A stretch of DNA of 64,000 nucleotides from Bacteroides sp. Its GTDB lineage: Bacteria > Bacteroidota > Bacteroidia > Bacteroidales > Bacteroidaceae. Both the position numbers and the translations under genes were made by a program. This document shows positions 1-8,396 of the stretch, piece by piece; position 1 is the first letter of the stretch, and the number at the start of each line of letters is the position of its first letter. Below the pieces are notes generated by a model. That model was not told the DNA's origin. It ran no database searches and worked only from the letters and a program-made list of their open reading frames with translations. The stretch covers positions 1 through 64,000 of the forward strand of contig JAJQFD010000061.1 in assembly GCA_021201335.1 (NCBI GenBank), in the 5' to 3' direction.

Positions 1-25
1 CGTTTTTATTTAGATTACCCAGAAA

Positions 26-55
26 GGCCTCTTTATCAACATAGATAAAGAGGCC
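26..55. terminator. Perfect hairpin, probable terminator of a gene left of the window
   Basis: Twelve-base perfect inverted repeat (26-37 and 44-55) with a six-base loop. Neither flank has a strong T run, so the direction is open. It most likely closes the gene that lies before the window. Confidence 0.5.
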
Positions 56-396
56 GATTTATGTATAAGTATTATTTAAAAGATTAATCAAATATTGTTA
101 ATTTGATTAATCTTTAATCTAAAATAATATAATGATAAATATTTTTCAGTTTTCTGATTTTTACTAATTGCTTTCATAATTCTTGTTTTCTTGCTATATT
201 GAATCTATATTGTGTGATTTACTCTATAATTCTTTTTTTTTACTATCTTTTCGATTTGTTTCTTTTCTATAAAACTCGTTTAAAGAAACAAGTTTTCCCT
301 TGTGCATTTTTTTTATAAAATTGATTTTTGTAAATTTGGAGCAAATCGAACGAGCAAACATTAAAAACGTAATATAAACTTCTAAAGATCCTGTAT
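56..396. other. Intergenic leader before the V-ATPase operon
   Basis: Very AT-rich DNA without a credible gene. A good -7 element, TAAATTTG, lies at 331-338 on the plus strand, about 60 bases before the first ATPase gene; no clear TTG -33 box is at the right distance. No F subunit gene is hidden here. Confidence 0.5.
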
Positions 397-987
397 ATGG
401 AAAACAAAATTCAAGAGCTGACCGACAAAATTTACCGTGAAGGGGTAGAAAAGGGAAATGAAGAAGCTCAGAGGCTAATACAAAAAGCGCAAGAAGATGC
501 AAAAAAAATTTTGGATGATGCAAAAAAAGAAGCTGATTCTATATTGGCTACTTCTAAGAAAACAGCTGGTGAACTTCAAGAGAATACAAAGTCTGAATTA
601 AAATTATTCGCCGGACAAGCAGTGAATGCTTTGAAATCAGAAATTACGACAGTAATTACAGACAAAATAGTTAATATATCAGTAAAAGAGTTTATTGGTA
701 ACAAGAATTTCCTGAATCAATTTATTGTAGCTCTTGCTTCGAAATGGAGTGTGGATGAACCTATTGTTATTTCTACACAAGATGCAGAATCTCTAAAAGC
801 ATATTTCCTAGCACACGCTAAATCACTTTTAGACAAGGGGATTAAAATCGAACAAGTAAATGGTATAAAAACTTTGTTTACTATCACACCAGAAGATGGT
901 TCATATAAAGTAAATTTTGGTGAGGAAGAATTTCTCAATTATTTTAAAGAATTCTTGCGTCCTCAGCTTGTTGAGATGTTATTTTAA
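397..987 (+). CDS. V-type ATPase subunit E (peripheral stalk)
   Basis: First gene of the V/A-type ATPase operon. The 196-residue protein has the shape of subunit E: a charged N-terminal half (about residues 1-70) rich in Lys, Glu and Ala, typical of a long coiled coil, and a globular C-terminal half that would cap the A3B3 head. Peripheral-stalk E normally pairs with subunit G (H in archaea), but no G gene is visible in this operon. Sequence alone is weakly diagnostic because stalk subunits diverge quickly; the call rests on the coiled coil, the length and the position directly ahead of DUF2764, A and B. Confidence 0.85.
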   Translation: MENKIQELTDKIYREGVEKGNEEAQRLIQKAQEDAKKILDDAKKEADSILATSKKTAGELQENTKSELKLFAGQAVNALKSEITTVITDKIVNISVKEFIGNKNFLNQFIVALASKWSVDEPIVISTQDAESLKAYFLAHAKSLLDKGIKIEQVNGIKTLFTITPEDGSYKVNFGEEEFLNYFKEFLRPQLVEMLF

Positions 988-1044
988 TCAATCTTCCTAT
1001 AGGCATACAATATATTTGATGCCTTTATTCTAAAACCAAGTTAT

Positions 1045-1887
1045 ATGAGTAAGTATTATTACTTGATAGCTGGTCTTCCTGAACTCACTTTAGAGGACAG
1101 TAAGATAAGTTATACAGTTGCAGATTTTAAAAAGGAATTATACCCGGATCTATCTTCTTCAGATAAAAAACTGATAGACTTATTCTATTTACAATATGAT
1201 AATGCAAATGTTTTAAAACTTTTGAAAGATAAGGATGCTGAAATTGATTCAAGAGGAAATTATTCTGTAGAAGAATTAATTGAATATATAAATACCATAA
1301 AAGAAGGTGGGACAATAAGTAAAAAACAGTTCCCTTCTTATCTTTCTGACTTTATTTCATCTTATTTCACATCAGGTTCTGAGAACGATATTGTGCTTCA
1401 AGAAGAATCTTTAACGACTTCTTATTATAGTTATGCAATGCAGTGTGGTAATAAGTTTATTGCTGCCTGGTTTGAATTCAATCTGAATGTGAATAATATT
1501 CTGGTAGCATTAACTGCACGTAAATACAAAATAGATGTTGCTCAAAATATTGTAGGCAATACAGAAGTATCAGAAGCTCTACGGACTTCGGGAGCCCGAG
1601 ATTTTGGTTTAACGGGTGAAGTTGAATATTTTGATCAGATAGTCAAAGTCAGTGAGATAGATAATTTATTGGAAAGAGAGAAGAAAATCGACTCATTGCG
1701 TTGGGATTGGTTAGAAGAAAATACCTTTTTCCACTATTTTACTTTGGAGAGGGTATTTTCTTTTCTCATTAAATTATCAATGATTGAACGCTGGCTGATA
1801 TTAGATAGGGAGAAGGGTAGAGAGTTATTCCGGAGTATGATCGATTCCTTGAAAGATGAAGTACAGATTCCCGCGGAATTTAAGTAA
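1045..1887 (+). CDS. DUF2764 protein, probable V-ATPase subunit C equivalent
   Basis: This 280-residue soluble protein belongs to the DUF2764 family found in Bacteroidetes V-type ATPase operons. It lies between E and A with an 18-base gap before A, the slot that subunit C fills in other V/A-ATPase operons. It is mostly helical by composition, starts with a conserved-looking YYYLIAGLPEL segment and ends with a Trp- and Arg-rich helical stretch (SLRWDWLEE, MIERWLIL) that resembles the repeated core of the C/AC39 family. I infer that it is the socket joining the rotor to the membrane ring. No canonical subunit C is present in the window, which supports this. Confidence 0.75.
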   Translation: MSKYYYLIAGLPELTLEDSKISYTVADFKKELYPDLSSSDKKLIDLFYLQYDNANVLKLLKDKDAEIDSRGNYSVEELIEYINTIKEGGTISKKQFPSYLSDFISSYFTSGSENDIVLQEESLTTSYYSYAMQCGNKFIAAWFEFNLNVNNILVALTARKYKIDVAQNIVGNTEVSEALRTSGARDFGLTGEVEYFDQIVKVSEIDNLLEREKKIDSLRWDWLEENTFFHYFTLERVFSFLIKLSMIERWLILDREKGRELFRSMIDSLKDEVQIPAEFK

Positions 1888-1905
1888 ATAAATTAAATAA
1901 TAAAT

Positions 1906-3663
1906 ATGGCAACAAAAGGAACTGTTTATGGCATTGTATCTAACATGGTAACGTTAGTCGTGGATGGTCCTGTAGCACAAAATGAAATATGTTATATTTC
2001 AACTGGCGGCGACAGACTAATGGCTGAGGTTATTAAAGTGGTAGGTAAGAACGTGTATGTACAGGTATTTGAAAGTACCCGTGGATTAAGGGTAGGAGCT
2101 GAAGCAGAATTTACCGGACACATGCTTGAAGTGACATTGGGACCAGGCATGTTATCGAAGAACTATGACGGTCTTCAAAATGACCTGGATAAAATGGAGG
2201 GAGTTTTCCTAAAGCGTGGTGATTACACTTTTCCTCTTGATAAAGATAAAAAATGGAACTTTAAGCCACTCGTAAAAGTGGGAGATGAAGTAGAAAGTTC
2301 CGCATGGTTGGGTGAAGTTGAAGAAAACTATCAACTCTTAAAAATCATGGCACCTTTTACATTAGATGGGGTTTGCAAAGTGAAGTCTATCGCCAAAGAG
2401 GGTGAATACGAAATATATGATACAATAGCAGTTCTAACAAACGCTGCCGGTAATGATATTGAAGTAAATATGGTTCAGAAATGGCCGGTAAAAAAGGCCA
2501 TGACGAATTATAAAGAGAAACCACGTCCTTTTAAACTTCTGGAAACAGGCGTCCGTGTCATTGATACGGTAAATCCGATAGTAGAAGGGGGTACTGGATT
2601 TATTCCAGGTCCTTTTGGAACAGGAAAAACGGTACTCCAACATGCTATATCTAAGCAGGCTGAAGCGGATATTGTGATTATTGCGGCTTGTGGTGAACGT
2701 GCCAATGAAGTAGTGGAAATTTTTACTGAATTCCCAGAGCTTATTGACCCGCATACTGGTCATAAATTGATGGAACGTACTATCATTATTGCCAATACAT
2801 CTAATATGCCTGTTGCCGCCCGTGAAGCTTCTGTTTATACAGCGATGACAATTGCTGAATTTTATAGAGCTATGGGACTGAAAGTTTTGTTAATGGCAGA
2901 TTCCACATCCCGTTGGGCACAGGCATTACGTGAAATGTCTAATCGTATGGAAGAGCTACCCGGGCCAGATGCATTCCCTATGGACCTTTCTTCCATTATC
3001 TCTAACTTTTATGGTCGAGCAGGATATGTGAAACTGAACAATGGAGAAACCGGATCTATTACTTTTATTGGAACAGTATCTCCTGCCGGTGGGAACCTGA
3101 AAGAACCGGTGACGGAAAATACAAAGAAGGTAGCTCGTTGTTTTTATGCTTTGGAACAAGAACGTGCAGATAAGAAACGTTATCCAGCGGTAAATCCGAT
3201 TGATTCTTACTCCAAATATATGGAATATCCGGAATTTGAGGAATACATTTCGAAAACAATCAATGATGAATGGATCCCCAAAGTAAATGAAATTAAAACA
3301 CGTCTGCAGCGTGGTAAAGAAATTACAGAACAAATAAATATCTTGGGTGACGATGGTGTACCAGTTGATTATCATGTAACTTACTGGAAATCTGAATTGA
3401 TAGATTTCGTAATCCTGCAACAGGATGCTTTTGATGAAATTGATGCAGTAACTCCTATGGAACGTCAGGAAGCCATGTTGAATATGGTTATAGACATTTG
3501 TCATACCGAATTTGATTTTGACAACTTTAATGACGTAATGGATTATTTCAAAAAGATGATCAACGTTTGTAAACAGATGAACTACTCTAAATATAAATCA
3601 GATGATTTTGAGCAGTATAAACAGCAATTAGCTGATCTGGTTGCCGAAAGAGAAGTGAAATAA
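1906..3663 (+). CDS. V-type ATPase catalytic subunit A
   Basis: Catalytic subunit of the cytoplasmic A3B3 head, 585 residues, the usual length. The phosphate-binding loop is GPFGTGKT at residues 235-242, with the catalytic Glu region GERANEV shortly after. The conserved ALREMSNRMEELPG segment follows, and the non-homologous region that separates A subunits from F-type beta subunits occupies about residues 110-190. The protein hydrolyses or makes ATP and drives the central rotor. The ATG follows the DUF2764 stop closely, so the genes are co-transcribed. Identity is very secure from the sequence. Confidence 0.97.
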   Translation: MATKGTVYGIVSNMVTLVVDGPVAQNEICYISTGGDRLMAEVIKVVGKNVYVQVFESTRGLRVGAEAEFTGHMLEVTLGPGMLSKNYDGLQNDLDKMEGVFLKRGDYTFPLDKDKKWNFKPLVKVGDEVESSAWLGEVEENYQLLKIMAPFTLDGVCKVKSIAKEGEYEIYDTIAVLTNAAGNDIEVNMVQKWPVKKAMTNYKEKPRPFKLLETGVRVIDTVNPIVEGGTGFIPGPFGTGKTVLQHAISKQAEADIVIIAACGERANEVVEIFTEFPELIDPHTGHKLMERTIIIANTSNMPVAAREASVYTAMTIAEFYRAMGLKVLLMADSTSRWAQALREMSNRMEELPGPDAFPMDLSSIISNFYGRAGYVKLNNGETGSITFIGTVSPAGGNLKEPVTENTKKVARCFYALEQERADKKRYPAVNPIDSYSKYMEYPEFEEYISKTINDEWIPKVNEIKTRLQRGKEITEQINILGDDGVPVDYHVTYWKSELIDFVILQQDAFDEIDAVTPMERQEAMLNMVIDICHTEFDFDNFNDVMDYFKKMINVCKQMNYSKYKSDDFEQYKQQLADLVAEREVK

Positions 3664-3695
3664 GGAATTGTAAATCATTAAAATGTGAAATTTAA

Positions 3696-5021
3696 ATGGC
3701 AACAAAAGCATTTCAGAAAATATATACTAAGATCACTCAGATAACTAAAGCTACTTGTTCCTTAAAGGCATCAGGAGTTGGTAATGATGAGTTGGCAACA
3801 GTGGATGGTAAGCTTGCCCAGGTAGTAAAAATTGTAGGTGATGAAATTACACTTCAGATTTTTGAAGGTACAGAAGGGATTCCTACTAACGCAGAAGTGG
3901 TATTTTTAGGGAAAGCTCCAACAATTAAAGTAAGTGAACAACTAGCCGGACGTTTTTTTAATGCTTTCGGAGATCCGATTGACGGGGGGCCGGAAATAGA
4001 AGGACAAGAAGTCGAAATTGGTGGTCCTTCCGTAAATCCGGTTCGTCGTAAACAACCATCAGAATTGATCGCAACAGGGATTGCAGGGATCGATTTAAAT
4101 AATACACTAGTATCCGGACAAAAGATTCCTTTCTTTGCCGACCCGGATCAGCCTTATAATCAGGTAATGGCAAACGTAGCATTACGTGCTCAAACAGATA
4201 AAATTATTCTGGGGGGTATGGGTATGACGAATGATGACTACCTGTATTTCAAGAATGTGTTCTCGAATGCTGGTGCCCTTGATCGTATTGTTTGTTTTAT
4301 GAACACTACCGAAAACCCACCAGTAGAACGTCTTCTGGTTCCTGATATGGCTCTGACAGCTGCCGAATACTTTGCTGTACAGAATAATGAAAAAGTACTG
4401 GTACTTTTAACAGATATGACCTCTTATGCTGATGCTTTGGCTATTGTCTCAAATCGTATGGACCAGATTCCTTCCAAGGACTCAATGCCTGGATCCCTAT
4501 ATTCTGATCTTGCGAAGATTTACGAAAAAGCAGTGCAGTTTCCAGCTGGAGGGTCTATCACAATTATTGCGGTGACGACACTCTCGGGAGGCGATATTAC
4601 CCATGCGGTACCTGATAATACTGGTTATATTACAGAAGGCCAGTTATTCCTTCGTCGTGATACTGATATTGGTAAGGTTATTGTTGACCCGTTCCGTTCC
4701 CTTTCCCGTTTGAAACAGCTGGTTACCGGTAAGAAAACACGTAAAGACCATCCTCAGGTAATGAATGCTGCAGTACGACTGTACTCTGATGCATCGAATG
4801 CCAAGACCAAGATGGAAAATGGTTTTGACCTTACCAATTACGATGAACGTACATTAGCTTTTGCGAAAGATTATTCCAATCGCTTGCTGGCAATTGATGT
4901 GAATCTTAATACAACTGAGATGTTGGATGTGGCTTGGGAGTTATTTGGCAAATATTTCCGCCCGGAAGAAGTTAACATCAAGAAAGAACTAGTGGATGAA
5001 TTCTGGAAGGAAGATAAATAA
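3696..5021 (+). CDS. V-type ATPase regulatory subunit B
   Basis: Non-catalytic nucleotide-site subunit that alternates with A in the head, 441 residues. It has the family segments TDMTSYADALAIVSNRMDQI and PGSLYSDLAKIYEKA. The position of the P-loop is replaced by GQKIPFFADPDQPYNQVMA, so no Walker A motif exists, as expected for B. The protein is slightly shorter than many bacterial B subunits (about 460). A 32-base gap follows A. The start is fixed by an N-terminal MATKAFQKIYTKITQI that matches the beta-barrel start of the family. Confidence 0.96.
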   Translation: MATKAFQKIYTKITQITKATCSLKASGVGNDELATVDGKLAQVVKIVGDEITLQIFEGTEGIPTNAEVVFLGKAPTIKVSEQLAGRFFNAFGDPIDGGPEIEGQEVEIGGPSVNPVRRKQPSELIATGIAGIDLNNTLVSGQKIPFFADPDQPYNQVMANVALRAQTDKIILGGMGMTNDDYLYFKNVFSNAGALDRIVCFMNTTENPPVERLLVPDMALTAAEYFAVQNNEKVLVLLTDMTSYADALAIVSNRMDQIPSKDSMPGSLYSDLAKIYEKAVQFPAGGSITIIAVTTLSGGDITHAVPDNTGYITEGQLFLRRDTDIGKVIVDPFRSLSRLKQLVTGKKTRKDHPQVMNAAVRLYSDASNAKTKMENGFDLTNYDERTLAFAKDYSNRLLAIDVNLNTTEMLDVAWELFGKYFRPEEVNIKKELVDEFWKEDK

Positions 5022-5084
5022 TTTAGAATTAAGAATCCTGAGTCACAATTCAAATTCTATGTTCTAAATTCAAATGAAATAACA

Positions 5085-5690
5085 ATGGCTATAAAATTTC
5101 AATATAATAAAACTTCTCTTCAACAATTGGAAAAGCAACTAAAGCTTCGGGTTCGAACCCTTCCTATTATTAAAAATAAGGAAAGTGCGCTACGGATGGA
5201 AGTGAAGCGGTCCAAGACGGATGCAGAGAAGCTCGAGGAAAGGCTTGAAAAACAGATTCAGGCCTATGAAGCCATGTTCGCCTTATGGAATGAATTCGAT
5301 CCGTCTCTCATCAAGGTAAAGGATGTGCATCTGGGAGTCAAAAAGATTGCCGGAGTACGTGTACCTTTGCTAGAGAATGTGGATTTCGAAATTACTCCTT
5401 TTAGCTTGTTTAATGCTCCCAAATGGTATGCAGATGGAATTCAATTGTTGAAGAAACTTGCCCAGACAGCCATTGAACGAGAATTTACATTAGCCAAACT
5501 AAATTTGTTGGAACATGCCCGAAAGAAAACTACACAGAAAGTGAATCTCTTTGAGAAAGTACAGATACCAGGGATCCAGGATGCCTTACTTAAAATTAAA
5601 CGTTTTATGGAAGACGAAGAAAATCTCTCTAAATCTTCCCAAAAGATTCTTAAATCCCATCAGGAAAAAAGAAAGGAGGAAGGAGTATGA
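5085..5690 (+). CDS. V-type ATPase subunit D (central rotor shaft)
   Basis: A 201-residue, very basic and Lys/Leu/Glu-rich protein with long helices at both ends (about 1-70 and 120-201), the signature of the antiparallel coiled-coil rotor axle. It begins with IKFQYNKTSLQQLEKQLKLR, like other bacterial D subunits (family start: P-T-r-s-L..L...L..a). It turns inside A3B3 and contacts the C-type socket. Subunit F, which normally sits on D, is not encoded nearby. The D stop overlaps the start of the I gene by four bases, so the two are translationally coupled. Confidence 0.9.
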   Translation: MAIKFQYNKTSLQQLEKQLKLRVRTLPIIKNKESALRMEVKRSKTDAEKLEERLEKQIQAYEAMFALWNEFDPSLIKVKDVHLGVKKIAGVRVPLLENVDFEITPFSLFNAPKWYADGIQLLKKLAQTAIEREFTLAKLNLLEHARKKTTQKVNLFEKVQIPGIQDALLKIKRFMEDEENLSKSSQKILKSHQEKRKEEGV

Positions 5691-7513
5691 TTACCAAGAT
5701 GAGAAAACTCACGTTCCTTATCTATCATAAGGAATATGATTCATTTCTGAAGGATTTGCGTGATCTGGGAGTGGTACATATTGCAGAAAAACAACAGGGA
5801 GCAATTGATGATGCGGAATTGCAGGAAAAGATCCGGCTTTCAACCCGCTTGAATAATACGCTTCAGCAATTTGAATCTCTTAATAATGCAGCTAAAATAA
5901 AACCTTCAGGTTCGAAAGGAATAGCTGAGCGAGGTATAAAAATACTAGATGAAGTTGATGAACTGCAAAACGAGAAAAATAGACTTTCTCAACAATTACA
6001 AACCTATCTGAAGGATAAAGCAGCTTTGGAACCCTGGGGAGATTTTACTCCTGAAAGTATCCATCAATTGCATGACGCGGGTATGGATGTGGCTTTTTAT
6101 GTCTGTCAGGACAGGCTTTATAAACCCGAGTGGGAAGATTTATATAATGCTATAGTGGTTTCCCGGCTTTCATCCAAAGTTTATTTTATCACAGTTACAA
6201 AAAGAGGAGACGACGTAGATATTGAAGCAGAACAAGTGAAACTGCCTCATTATTCGCTGGCACAGGTTAATAAATTAATTGCTGACACAGAGCAAGCTAT
6301 AGTTGATAACCAGAATAAACTCAATGAACTGGCATCAACTGAAACCGCGTCTTTGAAAGTTGCAATTCTATCTTTGCAAAGTGATATAAATTTCTCCAAA
6401 GTAATATTAAATACTGAGCACACTGTAGAAGAAAAACTTAAATTACTACAAGGGTGGATACCTGTGAACCAGGAGAAAGATGTGACCAATTTCTTGGAAT
6501 CCAAACATATCTATTTTGAGATAACAGATCCTACGCCTGATGATGATGTACCTATCAAGTTTAAAAATAAAGGAATATTTGCTTGGTTTGAGCCAATATG
6601 TAAATTATATATGTTGCCTCAATATAGTGAATTGGATTTAACACCATTTTTTGCTCCGTTTTTCATGGTCTTCTTCGGATTGTGCTTAGGTGACATTGGT
6701 TATGGTTTACTTTTATTCTTGCTTGTAACCGGTTACAGAATATTTGCTAAACAACTCAAACCCTCCATGAAATCGGTTCTTTCTCTGGTACAGATATTAG
6801 CAGTTTCAACCATGGTTTGCGGATTGCTTACCGGAGGATTCTTTGGCTATAGTCTATACAATTTGGACTGGCCGATTGTTAAATGGCTTCAGTCGATGGT
6901 ATACCTTGACAATAACCAGATGTTCCAGCTTTCTTTACTTTTAGGAGTTATTCAAATTTTATTTGGTATGATACTGAAAGTAATTAATCAAACCATTCAG
7001 TTTGGTTTTAAATATGCTGTAGCAACATTAGGGTGGGTTATTTTATTTATTTCCATCATTGTTGCCATGTTGCTTCCTTCAATAATGCCGTTTGGTGGAA
7101 CTGTGCATCTGATTGTAATGGGAATTGCCGCATTAATGATATACCTCTATAATTCTCCTGGAAAGAACATTTTTGTAAATATAGGATTAGGGTTATGGGA
7201 TACTTACAATATGGCGACAGGCTTATTAGGTGATATACTTTCGTATGTCCGTTTATTTGCTCTCGGACTTTCAGGAGGTATTTTAGCAAGTGTGTTTAAT
7301 AGTTTGGCGGCAGGTTTGAGTCCTGATAATGTGATTTTGGGTCCCATTGTATTTATCCTTATTTTTGTGATAGGACATGCCATAAACATCTTCATGAATG
7401 TATTGGGTGCATTGGTTCATCCCATGCGTCTGACGTTTGTGGAATTCTTCAAAAATGCCGGATATGAAGGTGGAGGAAAAGAATATCAGCCATTTAAAGA
7501 AATTAAAGAATAA
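5687..7513 (+). CDS. V-type ATPase subunit I (membrane a-subunit)
   Basis: A 608-residue membrane stator subunit. Residues 1-320 are a soluble, coiled-coil-rich arm; from about residue 325 (FFAPFFMVFFGLCLGDIGYGLLL) there are seven to eight hydrophobic helices. The segment LGLSGGILASVFNSLA and the following helices hold the region that, in this family, faces the proteolipid ring and carries the ion half-channel Arg (near LSYVRLFALGLSGG). The C-terminal HPMRLTFVEFFKNAGYEGGG is highly family-typical. Together with subunit K it forms the ion path. It overlaps the D gene by four bases and is followed by K after 33 bases. Confidence 0.95.
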   Translation: MITKMRKLTFLIYHKEYDSFLKDLRDLGVVHIAEKQQGAIDDAELQEKIRLSTRLNNTLQQFESLNNAAKIKPSGSKGIAERGIKILDEVDELQNEKNRLSQQLQTYLKDKAALEPWGDFTPESIHQLHDAGMDVAFYVCQDRLYKPEWEDLYNAIVVSRLSSKVYFITVTKRGDDVDIEAEQVKLPHYSLAQVNKLIADTEQAIVDNQNKLNELASTETASLKVAILSLQSDINFSKVILNTEHTVEEKLKLLQGWIPVNQEKDVTNFLESKHIYFEITDPTPDDDVPIKFKNKGIFAWFEPICKLYMLPQYSELDLTPFFAPFFMVFFGLCLGDIGYGLLLFLLVTGYRIFAKQLKPSMKSVLSLVQILAVSTMVCGLLTGGFFGYSLYNLDWPIVKWLQSMVYLDNNQMFQLSLLLGVIQILFGMILKVINQTIQFGFKYAVATLGWVILFISIIVAMLLPSIMPFGGTVHLIVMGIAALMIYLYNSPGKNIFVNIGLGLWDTYNMATGLLGDILSYVRLFALGLSGGILASVFNSLAAGLSPDNVILGPIVFILIFVIGHAINIFMNVLGALVHPMRLTFVEFFKNAGYEGGGKEYQPFKEIKE

Positions 7514-7546
7514 GAATTATAATATAAACAATAAAATAATACGATT

Positions 7547-8008
7547 ATGGACATGAATTTATTTATTGCCTATTTAGGCATTGGGATTATGATTGCTTTC
7601 TCGGGAATTGGTAGTGCTTTTGGAGTGTCGATTGCCGGTAATGCCGCTGTAGGTGCATTGAAAAAGAATTCAAGTGCTTTTGGTAATTTTCTGGTTTTAA
7701 CAGCCCTTCCGGGTACACAGGGTCTTTATGGTTTCGCCGGATACTTTATGTTTCAGAATATATTCGGTATTTTAACTCCTGAAATGACAAGTATTCAGTC
7801 TGCTGCTATTTTTGGTTCAGGGTTGGCTCTCGGTTTGGTAGGCTTCTTTACTGCTTATCGTCAGGGACAGATTTGTGCCAATGGTATAGCTGCTATTGCA
7901 CAAGGTCACAACGTATTTGGTAATACCTTGATTCTTTCAGTATTCCCTGAATTATATGCTATTGTCGCTTTAGCAGCTACGTTCTTAATGGGTAGTGCTT
8001 TAGTATAA
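7547..8008 (+). CDS. V-type ATPase proteolipid subunit K, sodium-type ligand set
   Basis: A 153-residue proteolipid with two helical hairpins, the building block of the membrane rotor ring. The first hairpin ends in LPGTQGLYGF and the second in VFPELYAIV. Aligned by eye to the sodium-pumping Enterococcus hirae NtpK, the known Na+ ligands (Leu61, Thr64, Gln65, Gln110, Glu139) all have counterparts here: Leu54, Thr57, Gln58, Gln106 and Glu135. I infer Na+ rather than H+ transport, although ligand sets predict this only in part. Last gene of the operon, followed by a strong terminator. Confidence 0.95.
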   Translation: MDMNLFIAYLGIGIMIAFSGIGSAFGVSIAGNAAVGALKKNSSAFGNFLVLTALPGTQGLYGFAGYFMFQNIFGILTPEMTSIQSAAIFGSGLALGLVGFFTAYRQGQICANGIAAIAQGHNVFGNTLILSVFPELYAIVALAATFLMGSALV

Positions 8009-8027
8009 TTTGATATATAAAAAGGAG

Positions 8028-8062
8028 AAACTCCGCTTGATTCATCAAAGCGGAGTTTTTTT
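8028..8062 (+). terminator. Rho-independent terminator of the V-ATPase operon
   Basis: AAACTCCGCTTGA (8028-8040) pairs with TCAAAGCGGAGTTT (8045-8058) with one bulged A and a four-base loop, followed by a T run to 8062. It starts 20 bases after the subunit K stop. Confidence 0.9.
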
Positions 8063-8396
8063 GTTCCTTTCTCTTCCGAGTTTTAAATTACTCAATAGTC
8101 TTTTAAATTTAATGCCGGTTGGATTTCGTTCAAACCCCGATAGCATCTGGGGTAAGTTCCGGTAGTGTTTGAGATAAATCCTGGTTGAATTTAAAATCAG
8201 ATAAATCGAACGTAATCTTAACCTCAGTTTTCTTATTTTCTCTGTAAATTCGCTATTAAGTGAAAATACTCTGCGTATATATACTTGCAAACGTTTGTTG
8301 TAACTCTTTTACTTATATTTTTCGTCTAAACTCTTCTCTTTCAATAAATAATGCTTATTTTTACATCTCAATTAAGAAAGAGTTTTAATAAACAAT
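8063..8396. other. Intergenic region upstream of glycogen synthase
   Basis: No gene is credible here. It holds a -7-like TATACTTG at 8280-8287 directly abutting the CAAACGTTTG palindrome (8288-8297), described separately, and otherwise AT-rich DNA. Confidence 0.5.
8286..8299. promoter_or_regulatory. Putative operator with CAAACGTTTG core, upstream of glycogen synthase
   Basis: Perfect ten-base palindrome at 8288-8297 with a central CG, the shape of a LacI-family operator. It directly follows a -7-like TATACTTG (8280-8287), so it would cover the transcription start, about 100 bases before the synthase ATG. A copy sharing 13 bases in reverse orientation lies before the 4-alpha-glucanotransferase gene near 63639. 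A role in repression is inference. Confidence 0.5.
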
